From an uncultured Thermoguttaceae bacterium (GTDB lineage: Bacteria > Planctomycetota > Planctomycetia > Pirellulales > Thermoguttaceae), in assembly GCA_934725735.1 (NCBI GenBank), contig CAKVCP010000023.1:1-24064 (forward strand): 24,064 nt of DNA, given 5' to 3'. A program made the position numbers and the translations under genes. The stretch's first letter is position 1; the number at the start of each line of letters is the position of its first letter. The notes below the pieces were generated by a model, which did no database searches, was not told the DNA's origin, and worked only from the letters and a program-made list of their open reading frames with translations. This document shows positions 15,581 to 23,523 of this stretch, in pieces.

Positions 15581-15682
15581 TCCATTCTCCATTTTTGCAA
15601 ACGCCTCCACGACTATTAAACGCCCACCGTTCGAAAAGTAATAAGAGGAGGTCTGAGGCGCAAAACGCCGTCTATAAACACG

Positions 15683-15711
15683 ATTAGAACAGATAAATAG
15701 AACTGTTACAA
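15683..15711 (-). promoter_or_regulatory. Promoter of the FG-GAP protein gene
   Basis: Minus strand -35 TTGTAA (15711-15706), 17-base spacer, -10 TCTAAT (15688-15683). The start would be near 15676, about 95 bases before the ATG. Confidence 0.6.
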
Positions 15712-15783
15712 GTCATAGAAAGAATTTTTTCGCGTTTTTCTCTAGAGATTCCCAACATATTGGCGCCTTTCTCGCTATTATGA

Positions 15784-16725
15784 TTATCGCAGGATCCCAT
15801 TCTCCGTCTGAATCCGCGCTAACTCTTCAAGGCGTTCCGTCGCGCGTTGACGAATCGACTGTAACGTAGGATCGTCAGCCATTCCTTCCTGAGCGTCGTC
15901 GAGAACGGCAATCGTCTCGGCGTAGTTTCCCTTCAGCATCGTCGTTTCCGCCAGTTTGGCGCGATAATCGATAGATTCAGGTTCATAACGCACGGCGATT
16001 GCATACGCGGTTTCCGCCTCGGAATAGAACCCCAGTCCCACGTAGGCGCGCCCCTTCGCCGCCAAAACTTCCGCCGGTTCGTGATTCGTTGGATAAAGTC
16101 GTTCGAGACATTGGAGGGTCGCCAAGCTGGAATCGTAATCCTCCAACTCGAGCTGAAGCGCCGCTATTTCCAGTAAGATTTCGCGATCGTCCAAGGAAAA
16201 ATGCCACGCGCGTTGCAAATCTAAAAGCGCTTCTTTCGTATTCTCCAAGGCTCGATTAGCGCGACCGTGCAACTCCCATCCTGCGACGTCCTTCGGCGAC
16301 TGCGCGACAACGCGTTCCGCATAAACGAGCGCCTCGTTCGGATCGCCCAACTCTAACGCCTTCTCGCCAATAGAAATATACAACGACGTCTCGGCGTCTA
16401 ACGCGCCATGCTTACCGACGGCGTTTCTTAACGTCTCAAGCGCCTCTTCACGTTTACCGAGCTTCCAAAGCGTTTCGCCATAATAACGATTCGTTTCCAC
16501 ATCTGATTCGTTTAGACGCAGCGCCTCGGCAAACTTCTCCTCGGCAAGCGATAGATCGCCCCTTTCATACGCGACAATCCCTTCGCGACGCAACGGAAGG
16601 CTTTGAGAGGCCTTGCTCGTCATTCGGTAAAAGGGGGCGTTGCGGCAACCTAGAAATAGAACGCTTAATAGAATAAAGAGCGCCGTCGACCGCCAGCCCC
16701 TGTCTGATACGCCGCATATTTTCAT
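15784..16725 (-). CDS. TPR-repeat lipoprotein
   Basis: The protein has 313 residues. A lipoprotein signal with hydrophobic core ALFILLSVLF ends in a lipobox (FLGC), predicting lipidation at Cys27. The rest is a run of about seven tetratricopeptide repeats from residue 46 (GIVAYERGDLSLAEEKFAEA, YGETLWKLGKREEALETLRN, GEKALELGDPNEALVYAERV, and others up to AETTMLKGNYAETIAVLDDA). TPR solenoids bind partner proteins. Such lipoproteins often serve in pilus, secretion or envelope-assembly complexes, as PilF/PilW-like pilotins do. The prepilin peptidase gene lies directly upstream on the same strand, which makes a pilus or secretion role worth testing, but the 126-base gap and the lack of other pilus genes leave it open. 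No Shine-Dalgarno is visible before the ATG. Confidence 0.85.
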   Translation of the reverse strand: MKICGVSDRGWRSTALFILLSVLFLGCRNAPFYRMTSKASQSLPLRREGIVAYERGDLSLAEEKFAEALRLNESDVETNRYYGETLWKLGKREEALETLRNAVGKHGALDAETSLYISIGEKALELGDPNEALVYAERVVAQSPKDVAGWELHGRANRALENTKEALLDLQRAWHFSLDDREILLEIAALQLELEDYDSSLATLQCLERLYPTNHEPAEVLAAKGRAYVGLGFYSEAETAYAIAVRYEPESIDYRAKLAETTMLKGNYAETIAVLDDAQEGMADDPTLQSIRQRATERLEELARIQTENGILR

Positions 16726-16730
16726 GATCT

Positions 16731-16757
16731 ATATATTATTGCGTCCCTGCAAAACAA
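16731..16757 (-). promoter_or_regulatory. Possible promoter giving a near-leaderless TPR lipoprotein mRNA
   Basis: Minus strand TTGTTT, about 16 bases, TATATA. The -10 ends about 4 bases before the ATG at 16725, so transcription would begin at or just inside the start codon. Both boxes are weak matches. Confidence 0.25.
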
Positions 16758-16851
16758 ACGTTGACAGATTAATCCGTGCGCTATTTTAAATTATTCTATC
16801 GCGAGGGGGTAGACCAAAAAACGGCGTTTATAAAAATTTCGCTTGCCTTTC

Positions 16852-18177
16852 TCAATCCGCCTCGCGACGAAAAAACGTTTTAACGCATCTCAGCGTAAAA
16901 AGAGCGACGGCAAGAGCGACAAAACCAAACGCGCCTATTCCCAGAATAAAGACGGGATCCTCAAACCACGACGCAAGACTTTCCGTAAAATTCTCGCGAA
17001 AAACGACGTATACGACGGTTGCCAACGCCAGAAAGGGACCGTACGGAATTTGCGGTCCCGATGAGAAGAAATGCCTGATAAAGCCGAAAAAAAGACCAAA
17101 AAATGGCGCAAGGAAAAAGACGACCAACACGCCCTGCCAACCGATATACGCGCCTATCATTCCGGTTAATATAACGTCGCCAAACCCCATCGCTTCAACG
17201 CCAAGCGCTACGCGTCCGACGATCCGAACCCCCCAAACCAAAACAACGCCGACAAGAAGCCCCAAAAGAGAGTTGAATAGATAATCAACCGAGGTCAGAG
17301 CTTTCCCCGAGTTTTCTATTTTTGACGCATAGAAGAAGAACGCCAGCCCTAAAAGCCATACGACGCCAATGATTCGCGTTAATGAAGATCGCGCTATTCG
17401 ACGCACAAAGATGAGAGTCGCTTTTTTTATCCCTAAACGAAGATAAAAGCGGCGATCTAAAAGCGCCGCCGACCAAAAAGTCCAAGTCAGGGCGAAAAAA
17501 AGAAAAAGAGCGCGAGCCGTAGAAAGCGAATCGCCGCCTCCTCTCCTCGTTTCTAAGAGTCGCACGATAAACGCGCGCGCGCTCTGAGTCGTGTCGCCCG
17601 GCTCAAGACTCAAAGGAAGAAAGGTCGGAGTCAAAGGGGTTGCCGATGTGAAAAAAAACGCCCCTAAAATTCCCAAGACTGCGCCTGGAATCGTAAAAAA
17701 ATCAGGGATTACATAGTCGTCCAAGTCGACAAGGGACGCGCAGAGGAGGATCCAGAAAAAAAACAGCTCGATCCCCCACGGCGCTAAGGCGTCAAAAAAA
17801 GTTCCTTCTTCGCGAAGCGTGACAAAACGCCAAGTAAGAAAAAGCGCGAAAAGGAGTTCCGTCAGGAAAGGACGCAACCAAAAACGAGGCGATTCCCAGC
17901 CCGCGGGAAGAAGGTGAACGCGTTTATCCCCCCGACGCTTATGCGAAACGCCCCGAAGAATAATGGAACCGACAATCGGAATTTTCGCGCTCCATGGTAT
18001 CTCTTTCTCCAATGGGGAAAATTCACGCGGAAAACGACGCCACGCGGAACGATAGCGAGGAGTCCAACCGAACTTGTCGACAAAAAAATTCGCGACGCCC
18101 GCAGCCAAGGCGCCTATTGCAAAAACAGCTATGAGAACTGCGTTGCCGCTATTGGCTGCAAAAATTACCGATCCCAT
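16852..18177 (-). CDS. A24-type prepilin peptidase, enlarged and lacking the Cys4 domain
   Basis: An inner-membrane aspartic protease that cleaves type IV prepilin or type II secretion pseudopilin leaders. The 441 residues, against about 250-290 usually, hold the two catalytic Asp motifs: DLDDYVIPD (D151) and GFGDV (D334, the GxGD motif), and the conserved GPQIPYGPFLALA near the C-terminus. The N-terminal region matches the leader-peptidase pattern (PWSAKIPIVGSI, LRG) but the zinc-binding CxxC pairs are absent, so N-methylation cannot be assumed. The two Asp are 183 residues apart, about 120 more than usual, because of an insertion (about 180-295) holding two extra hydrophobic segments. It is 48 bases downstream of the phosphatase-fold enzyme gene on the same strand. 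Catalytic residues are intact, so an active peptidase is likely. Confidence 0.87.
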   Translation of the reverse strand: MGSVIFAANSGNAVLIAVFAIGALAAGVANFFVDKFGWTPRYRSAWRRFPREFSPLEKEIPWSAKIPIVGSIILRGVSHKRRGDKRVHLLPAGWESPRFWLRPFLTELLFALFLTWRFVTLREEGTFFDALAPWGIELFFFWILLCASLVDLDDYVIPDFFTIPGAVLGILGAFFFTSATPLTPTFLPLSLEPGDTTQSARAFIVRLLETRRGGGDSLSTARALFLFFALTWTFWSAALLDRRFYLRLGIKKATLIFVRRIARSSLTRIIGVVWLLGLAFFFYASKIENSGKALTSVDYLFNSLLGLLVGVVLVWGVRIVGRVALGVEAMGFGDVILTGMIGAYIGWQGVLVVFFLAPFFGLFFGFIRHFFSSGPQIPYGPFLALATVVYVVFRENFTESLASWFEDPVFILGIGAFGFVALAVALFTLRCVKTFFRREAD

Positions 18178-18225
18178 TCGACTTACTCTATTCCCTTTTC
18201 TGCCGCGCTCTTCGGACTAGGTCGA

Positions 18226-19125
18226 TCATTTGAAGGAAAGCGTCGCCACGATCGACACGTGATCGCTCGCGAATCGACCATTGGAATGTTTCACGGGGTT
18301 GATCTTGAATTTCTCAACGTTCACGCGGTCGTTCACGAATATAAAATCGATTATCGATCCATTCTCAGGCTTCACCTTGCCCCAGTTATGGAAGGTGTAG
18401 TTTTGGGCGATTTCATGTTCTTTCGCAATCTTGTTGGTATCAAACAAGCCGGGAACGTCGTCGACGCCTTGCGTAATCGCTCGATATGCTTCCGCCTTCT
18501 CCGTCACATTAAAGTCGCCCGTGACAAAGTAGGGAAATTCACCGTGATTCGTTAGTTCCCATCCCTTCTTCAAAAGGAGCTGAGCGCCCTTTTCACGCGC
18601 CGCTGTGCCGACGTGATCCAAGTGCGTGTTGCAATATACGAACTCTTTACCCGTCTTTTTACACTTGAATTTTCCCCACGTCGCAGTGCGGAAGCACGCA
18701 GCGTCCCAACCTTTACTCGGCTTCTCTGGAGTCTCGCTTAGCCAAAACGTCCCGGAGTCAAGCAACTCAAGAGCGTCTTCCTTATAGAAGATCGCCATGA
18801 TTTCTCCAGTCTCTTTGCCATCCTCGCGACCAACGCCGATTGAACGGTAGCCCTTGAGGTTTTCGTCAAGATACTTCTTCTGGGGTAGCAAAGCTTCTTG
18901 AACGCCAAGAAGAAGCGGATCGCTTTCCTTCACCACTTCCAGGAGCGTTTCTTTACGATTCTCCCAATAATTGTCTCCGTCAGCTTGCGTCGCCAGGCGG
19001 ACGTTAAAAGACATAACGTTGAAAGCGCTCGATTGAGGGGCGTCTTGTCCGGCGCAAAAAGTTGAAAATGCGCTAACAACCCCAAGAACAGCCGACAATA
19101 AAAGACAGGATTTAAAAAATCTCAT
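18226..19125 (-). CDS. Secreted endonuclease/exonuclease/phosphatase-fold hydrolase
   Basis: The protein has 299 residues. The signal peptide is MRFFKSCLLLSAVLGVVSAFSTFCAGQ. The EEP-fold metal-dependent active site is complete: Asn41 (SFNVR), Glu77 (VQEAL), His168 and Asp170 (NTHLDH), Asp204 and Asn206 (GDFN), Asp260 (IDFIF) and Asp288-His289 (SDHV). This family includes nucleases, sphingomyelinases and inositol/sugar phosphatases. The short secreted form with a WENRKETLLEVV segment resembles carbohydrate-associated members, so the substrate is a guess. The start is firm: AAGGA lies 6 bases upstream of the ATG. The open frame back to a TTG at 19146 runs through this ribosome site. The upstream neighbour is an SGNH esterase gene, 91 bases away, so both may be exported degradative enzymes. 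Confidence 0.9.
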   Translation of the reverse strand: MRFFKSCLLLSAVLGVVSAFSTFCAGQDAPQSSAFNVMSFNVRLATQADGDNYWENRKETLLEVVKESDPLLLGVQEALLPQKKYLDENLKGYRSIGVGREDGKETGEIMAIFYKEDALELLDSGTFWLSETPEKPSKGWDAACFRTATWGKFKCKKTGKEFVYCNTHLDHVGTAAREKGAQLLLKKGWELTNHGEFPYFVTGDFNVTEKAEAYRAITQGVDDVPGLFDTNKIAKEHEIAQNYTFHNWGKVKPENGSIIDFIFVNDRVNVEKFKINPVKHSNGRFASDHVSIVATLSFK

Positions 19126-19216
19126 AGCGTTCCTTCCATTCGTCAAGAAATTAAACGACGTCGATAAAAACCGGCGCCGTTCTAGAAACTATATTTGATA
19201 ACAAAACAAGTAAAAA

Positions 19217-20353
19217 TTACTTCTGGATCGCCTTTTCATGAATCGGACGCAGCACGGCCTCGAGAGCGTCCGTCATGCGATACATTCCAAGATCGTTCGG
19301 GTGGGAACAGTCGACTGTTCCGTCGGAATCAAGATCTTCGCCTAAAAGAGTGTCCGCAGGAAGATAGAAGAGATTATCCATCTCTTTTTCGAGAATAGCG
19401 AATCCGTTCTTCATCGCTTCATGATTCGCCGCGTTCGTATTGTGACGATGCGTCACTATCCAGTGATTAGAGTACCAACGATCTTCGACAAGAACGATCG
19501 GCGTGTCAGGACGTAACTCGCGGAGTCTCTTCACAAAGGGAACCATTCGTTCGTTAATAAGCTCCGCCGTCATGTTAGGCGCGGCGTCAAGGACGTAGAT
19601 TTCGGCGTCAAGCTCGCCCAAGAGGTCGGCTATGGCCATTTCCATGCGCGCGTTGCCAGAAAAACCAAGATTAACGACGGGAACGTCTAGTCGACGTCCC
19701 AACATCGCCGTATACGCGTTGCCGGGACGCGACGCGCAACCGCCATGCGCGATCGACGTTCCATAATACACGATCGGCTTGTCTGTTCGCGGAGAAAGAG
19801 GAACAAACTCGCATCCCTCGGGGACGCCAAAGGAGAGCGCTTCAATCCCGTTATAGAGGGGAAGATACGCCATATAATCTCGAGACTTCTTCTCCATACC
19901 GGAAATCAGAACGCCGTTGAATTCACGAGAAGACGGTTGCGTGCAAGCCGCCCAACGCCAGGTTTGCGTCTCGGTATCCCAGGCGTAAAGATCAACGCCG
20001 GAGACGCCGGTCGCAGGCATATGGGGCATCGCGACAGAACCGTTTAGAAGCGTATATCGAATCTTAATTTGATCCGTGTTAGCGCGGAAACGAACAACCT
20101 CGCCAGCAGAATGTTGAGAAAGCCCCCACACTGCGGAGGGAATAAGCTCCTTTGCGCGACCGGGGAAACGGGCAAAATACCGTTCGACGTCAAGCCAGCC
20201 TTTATTTTCGACAGGCCATTTCGTCGCGTCATACCATGCCCAACCGTCTTCAATAATCGGCTCGACTGCGACGGGCTCCTGCGCGCGAAGGGACGCGTTA
20301 AAAAGGAGCGCCAGCAGAGTCAAACCAGCCAATACGCAGGGGATTCGTTTCAT
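19217..20353 (-). CDS. Secreted SGNH/GDSL-type esterase
   Basis: The protein has 378 residues. The signal peptide is MKRIPCVLAGLTLLALLFNASLRAQ. An N-terminal beta-sandwich domain (about 35-185) precedes the SGNH hydrolase domain (about 190-370). Active-site blocks: YGTSIAHGG with nucleophile Ser200, NLGFSGNARM with Gly/Asn in the oxyanion hole (Asn234), and DCSHPND with catalytic Asp348 and His351. This two-domain layout matches the GDSL_3-type family (N-terminal SGNH-associated domain plus lipase domain), which acts on acylated sugars or polysaccharides; the substrate is inferred only from the family. The start has GAGGTG 6 bases upstream; an upstream GTG at 20362 is less likely. It begins 18 bases after the argS stop, so it is likely read from the rsfS-argS promoter at least in part. 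Confidence 0.9.
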   Translation of the reverse strand: MKRIPCVLAGLTLLALLFNASLRAQEPVAVEPIIEDGWAWYDATKWPVENKGWLDVERYFARFPGRAKELIPSAVWGLSQHSAGEVVRFRANTDQIKIRYTLLNGSVAMPHMPATGVSGVDLYAWDTETQTWRWAACTQPSSREFNGVLISGMEKKSRDYMAYLPLYNGIEALSFGVPEGCEFVPLSPRTDKPIVYYGTSIAHGGCASRPGNAYTAMLGRRLDVPVVNLGFSGNARMEMAIADLLGELDAEIYVLDAAPNMTAELINERMVPFVKRLRELRPDTPIVLVEDRWYSNHWIVTHRHNTNAANHEAMKNGFAILEKEMDNLFYLPADTLLGEDLDSDGTVDCSHPNDLGMYRMTDALEAVLRPIHEKAIQK

Positions 20354-20371
20354 AGCTAACACCTCAAATAA

Positions 20372-22354
20372 TTACATTCTTTCTACCGTTTGAATTCCTA
20401 AGAGGTTGAGTCCTAGGCCTATCGTACGCGCCGTCAAATCGCATAAAAGAAGGCGATTGGAACGAATACTTTCATCCTCGGTCTTAAGGACGGGGCATCG
20501 TTCGAAGAATGACGAATATTTATTGGCAAGATCGTAAAGATACGCGGTAAGGAAATTCGGACGATAATCTTTAGAAACGTTTTCGAGCGCCGACTGAAAA
20601 CGCACAAGCTCAAAGGCAAGAGCGCGTTCAGCGGGATCGTTCAACGTCAACGTTCGCGTTCCATTCGCATATTCCTCACGAAGCGCTTCGACGTCGACGG
20701 CGCCCTTCGTAAAGATGGAGCGCACGCGCGCGTAAGCATACTGCATATACGTCGCCGTATTGCCGTTCATCGCCAGCATCTTGTCGAAGCTAAAGACATA
20801 GTCGCTCTCGCGATTTTGCGAGAGATCCGCGTAGACCAAAGCTCCAATGCCAACGCGACGAGCAGTCTCACGCATCTCCTCTTCGCTGAAACGTTCGCCC
20901 TCGGGACGAGAGGCGTTATTCTCGGCAACGACCGCATATGCGCGCGCTTCCGCTTCGTCAAGCAAAGACTTGAGTCCGACCGAGTCTCCCGAACGCGTCT
21001 TAAAAGGCTTTCCGTCGTCGCCAAGAACCGTTCCAAACTTAACGTGAGCCAACTCGACATTCTCCATGCCGATAAACTTCGCGGCTTCAAAGAGTTGTTC
21101 GAAATGGTGCGACTGACGGAAGTCGACAACGTAAAGAATCGCATCCGGATGGAACCGATCTCGGCGGTATTCGAGAGTGGCGAGGTCGGTCGTCGCATAC
21201 AAGAACGCCCCGTCGCTCTTTTGAATCAACATCGGGACGTCTTGATCCGGGAAAAAGATACCTAGAGCTCCCTCCGTCTTACGCGCGACGCCCTCGTCGA
21301 CAAGCTTTTGCACGAGAGGGCCGAGCATGTCGTTATAAAAACTTTCGCCAAGAGTTTCGTCGAAGGTTACGTCAAGACGTTTATAAATCTTGTCGACCTC
21401 GGCAAGACACAAGGGGATAATTTGTCGCCAAAGGGCGCGATTCTCCGCGTCGCCGTGATGAAGTTTCGACGTCTCCATTAAGACGTCCTTGCCGATTGTT
21501 TCACGTCCGGCGGCAAGTTTCGCAAGCTCCGGAGAACTTTCGACGGGGGCAATCTTACCGCGCGCGCTCTCGACGTTTTCCTTCGCGGCGGCGGTTTGTT
21601 TGGCAAGGCGCTCGCGTTCCTTTGCGATCGCCTTCGGATTTTCTCCGCTTGTCTTCGCGCGTTCAGCGGCCTCCGCTTGCGCCTTTTGCGCCGACGCAAG
21701 CGCCTCTTCGAGCTTCCCAATCTTACCTTTGGCGTCATAGTAATCAACAAGCTGACGCGTCAAACGATAGAGTCGCGCAAGTTCGTCGACAGGAGCTTTC
21801 GAATAAGCCTCCGCGTCTAGGAAATTGCGATACCCGTAAAAAATCATGCCAAACTGGGTGCCCCAATCGCCTAAGTGGTTGTCGGAAACAACGTCGTTCC
21901 CGAGAAATCTCAAGATCCGCGACAAAGAATTACCGATCATCGTCGAACGGATATGTCCAACATGTAGCGGCTTCGCGACGTTGGGAGCCGAGTAGTCCAA
22001 AACGATACGGCGCGGTTTAGCGACGCGTTCGACGCCAAGACGTTCGTCGTGCGCCTCCTTTTGAACGAGTTCGGCGAGACAATCCGTTTTCACGCGAAGA
22101 TTGATAAAGCCGGGGCCGGCAATCTCGGGCTCTTCGAAAAAGTCGGCGTAGTCGAACTTGGATACGATTTCCGCCGCAACTTCACGCGGTGATTTTCCAA
22201 GCTTTTTACCTAAGGGCATTGCAAAATTCGCCTGGTAATCGCCAAATTTTGCGTCCTGACTCGGTCGAATAAGATCAAGATAGGGAGTGGGATCGACTCC
22301 GATCCCCTCAAGAGCGACAGAAAAACGATCCGCTAGTATTTTAATAACGTTCAT
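20372..22354 (-). CDS. argS: Arginyl-tRNA synthetase
   Basis: It charges tRNA-Arg with arginine in the cytoplasm. The 660-residue class I synthetase shows an N-terminal additional domain (about 1-95), the catalytic HIGH motif as HVGH (131-134) within APNVAKPLHVGHIRST, the conserved NHLGDWGTQFGM (159-170), FKTRSGDSVGL in place of KMSKS, and a DALR-type anticodon-binding C-terminus that ends LNLLGIQTVERM. The usual length is about 560-590; here a charged Ala/Glu/Lys-rich, probably coiled-coil insertion of about 80 residues (roughly 212-296) lies in the catalytic region after LVDYYDAKGK. AAAGGGG five bases upstream of the ATG is a good ribosome site. It begins 14 bases after the rsfS stop, forming an rsfS-argS pair. 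Confidence 0.97.
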   Translation of the reverse strand: MNVIKILADRFSVALEGIGVDPTPYLDLIRPSQDAKFGDYQANFAMPLGKKLGKSPREVAAEIVSKFDYADFFEEPEIAGPGFINLRVKTDCLAELVQKEAHDERLGVERVAKPRRIVLDYSAPNVAKPLHVGHIRSTMIGNSLSRILRFLGNDVVSDNHLGDWGTQFGMIFYGYRNFLDAEAYSKAPVDELARLYRLTRQLVDYYDAKGKIGKLEEALASAQKAQAEAAERAKTSGENPKAIAKERERLAKQTAAAKENVESARGKIAPVESSPELAKLAAGRETIGKDVLMETSKLHHGDAENRALWRQIIPLCLAEVDKIYKRLDVTFDETLGESFYNDMLGPLVQKLVDEGVARKTEGALGIFFPDQDVPMLIQKSDGAFLYATTDLATLEYRRDRFHPDAILYVVDFRQSHHFEQLFEAAKFIGMENVELAHVKFGTVLGDDGKPFKTRSGDSVGLKSLLDEAEARAYAVVAENNASRPEGERFSEEEMRETARRVGIGALVYADLSQNRESDYVFSFDKMLAMNGNTATYMQYAYARVRSIFTKGAVDVEALREEYANGTRTLTLNDPAERALAFELVRFQSALENVSKDYRPNFLTAYLYDLANKYSSFFERCPVLKTEDESIRSNRLLLCDLTARTIGLGLNLLGIQTVERM

Positions 22355-22368
22355 TCAAGCCCCTTTCC

Positions 22369-22782
22369 TCATTCCTCGGATTTTTTCTCGTTTTGAGTTG
22401 CGGGGACGTCTTCGAGCGGAACCTCTTCCCCCTTCCCCCAAAGATCTTCAAGGGCGTAAAATTCGCGAGTTTCCGGCTCGAAAAGGTGAACGACGACGTC
22501 GCCGTAATCGAGTACAACCCAGCGGCTTTCTTGGTACCCGGCGACGCTTCTTCGCGCGTCCCCAAGTTGTTTTTCAAAAAGATCGTCTATTTCGTCGCTA
22601 ATCGAATGGAGCTGACGACGACTTGTTCCAGAGCCAATCACAAAAAAATCAAACGCTTGGGTAACGCCTCGAAGATCAAGAATCTTAACGTCTTCCCCCT
22701 TGTTGTCGATGATCGTGCGAGCGGCCAAACGCGCGCGCTCAAGAGACGACGGCAAATTATTCCCCTGTTGTAAATCAGTCAC
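22369..22782 (-). CDS. rsfS: Ribosomal silencing factor RsfS
   Basis: RsfS (Iojap family) binds ribosomal protein uL14 on the large subunit and blocks 30S joining, which lowers translation when nutrients run out. The 137-residue protein matches the family length. Marks: DLRGVTQAFDFFVIGSGTS (36-54), HSISDEI, and the hallmark WVVLDYGDVVVHLFEPETR with FYALEDLWG. A charged tail of about 20 residues (VPATQNEKKSEE) is extra. The GTG start has AAGGA 8 bases upstream; no in-frame ATG gives a full domain. It is the first gene of a short operon with argS. Its promoter is at 22906-22934. Confidence 0.95.
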   Translation of the reverse strand: MTDLQQGNNLPSSLERARLAARTIIDNKGEDVKILDLRGVTQAFDFFVIGSGTSRRQLHSISDEIDDLFEKQLGDARRSVAGYQESRWVVLDYGDVVVHLFEPETREFYALEDLWGKGEEVPLEDVPATQNEKKSEE

Positions 22783-22853
22783 AGTTTTTATCCTTTATTC
22801 GTAAAAATGGTAAAACGCACACTCGATCAAACGGCCTTCACACGTCAAAGAAA

Positions 22854-22865
22854 ACGGACGTCCGT
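22854..22865. promoter_or_regulatory. 12-base perfect palindrome in the rsfS leader
   Basis: ACGGACGTCCGT reads the same on both strands. It sits about 35-45 bases downstream of the predicted transcription start and 70 bases before the GTG. A second small dyad (CCGAC-CAC-GTCGG, 22892-22904) covers the expected start. Either could be an operator, or chance in a sequence rich in GACG/CGTC. Confidence 0.3.
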
Positions 22866-22905
22866 CATATCATTACGCAAGATCCCAAGAGCCGACCACG
22901 TCGGT

Positions 22906-22934
22906 ATTATATCGTGAGACGCGCCCTTTTACAA
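22906..22934 (-). promoter_or_regulatory. Promoter of rsfS-argS
   Basis: Minus strand -35 TTGTAA (22934-22929), exactly 17 bases, then perfect -10 TATAAT (22911-22906). The predicted start is near 22899, leaving a leader of about 117 bases. This lies just downstream of the tRNA terminator. Confidence 0.75.
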
Positions 22935-22974
22935 GAGTGGCGCAGGCAGACCTCATAGGTCATAACGCCCATAG

Positions 22975-23006
22975 AAATAAAAAAGGTCGTCCAAAAAGAC
23001 GACCTT
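22975..23006 (-). terminator. Terminator of the tRNA-Asp cluster
   Basis: A perfect 9-bp stem AAGGTCGTC/GACGACCTT (23006-22998 and 22991-22983) with a 6-base loop, followed on the minus strand by TTTTTATTT. It begins 7 bases after the last tRNA. Confidence 0.88.
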
Positions 23007-23012
23007 AAATAG

Positions 23013-23086
<74 letters not shown>

Positions 23087-23116
23087 ACGCTGTTTCCAAA
23101 ATTCATTAACTAATAG

Positions 23117-23190
<74 letters not shown>

Positions 23191-23236
23191 TCGCCTTAAT
23201 TCCCACAAGGAGAATCAACGGATCTTTATAATTTAA

Positions 23237-23310
<74 letters not shown>

Positions 23311-23354
23311 TTGTAATTCGTCGTCAGCATCGCTAACTTCAAGTTACAGGGATT

Positions 23355-23382
23355 AGTTTACTCGAGATCTAACCTTTGCCAA
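23355..23382 (-). promoter_or_regulatory. Promoter of the tRNA-Asp cluster
   Basis: Minus strand -35 TTGGCA (23382-23377), 16-base spacer, -10 TAAACT (23360-23355). The start would be near 23348, about 37 bases before the first tRNA. Confidence 0.55.
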
Positions 23383-23523
23383 GGGGGCTATCAAAAATAT
23401 TTCCAAAAAGGCTCGTTCAACCTCATTAGTCTCGACGACTCTCTCGTTATGCGTAAAATTAAGACGTCATTCTCTTTTCCTTTTTCCACTATGTTTTTGT
23501 AACGCGTTCGAAGCGTCGGCGTC

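Noticed and set aside
15733..15757. Possible terminator after the TPR lipoprotein (CTCTAGAG dyad near an A/T-rich run)
   Set aside because: The stem is only 4 bp on each side and there is no uninterrupted T run after it.
16761..16787. TTGACA with a TATTTT-like box on the plus strand
   Set aside because: The spacer is only 15 bases and it would read antisense into the prepilin peptidase gene; no plus-strand gene follows.
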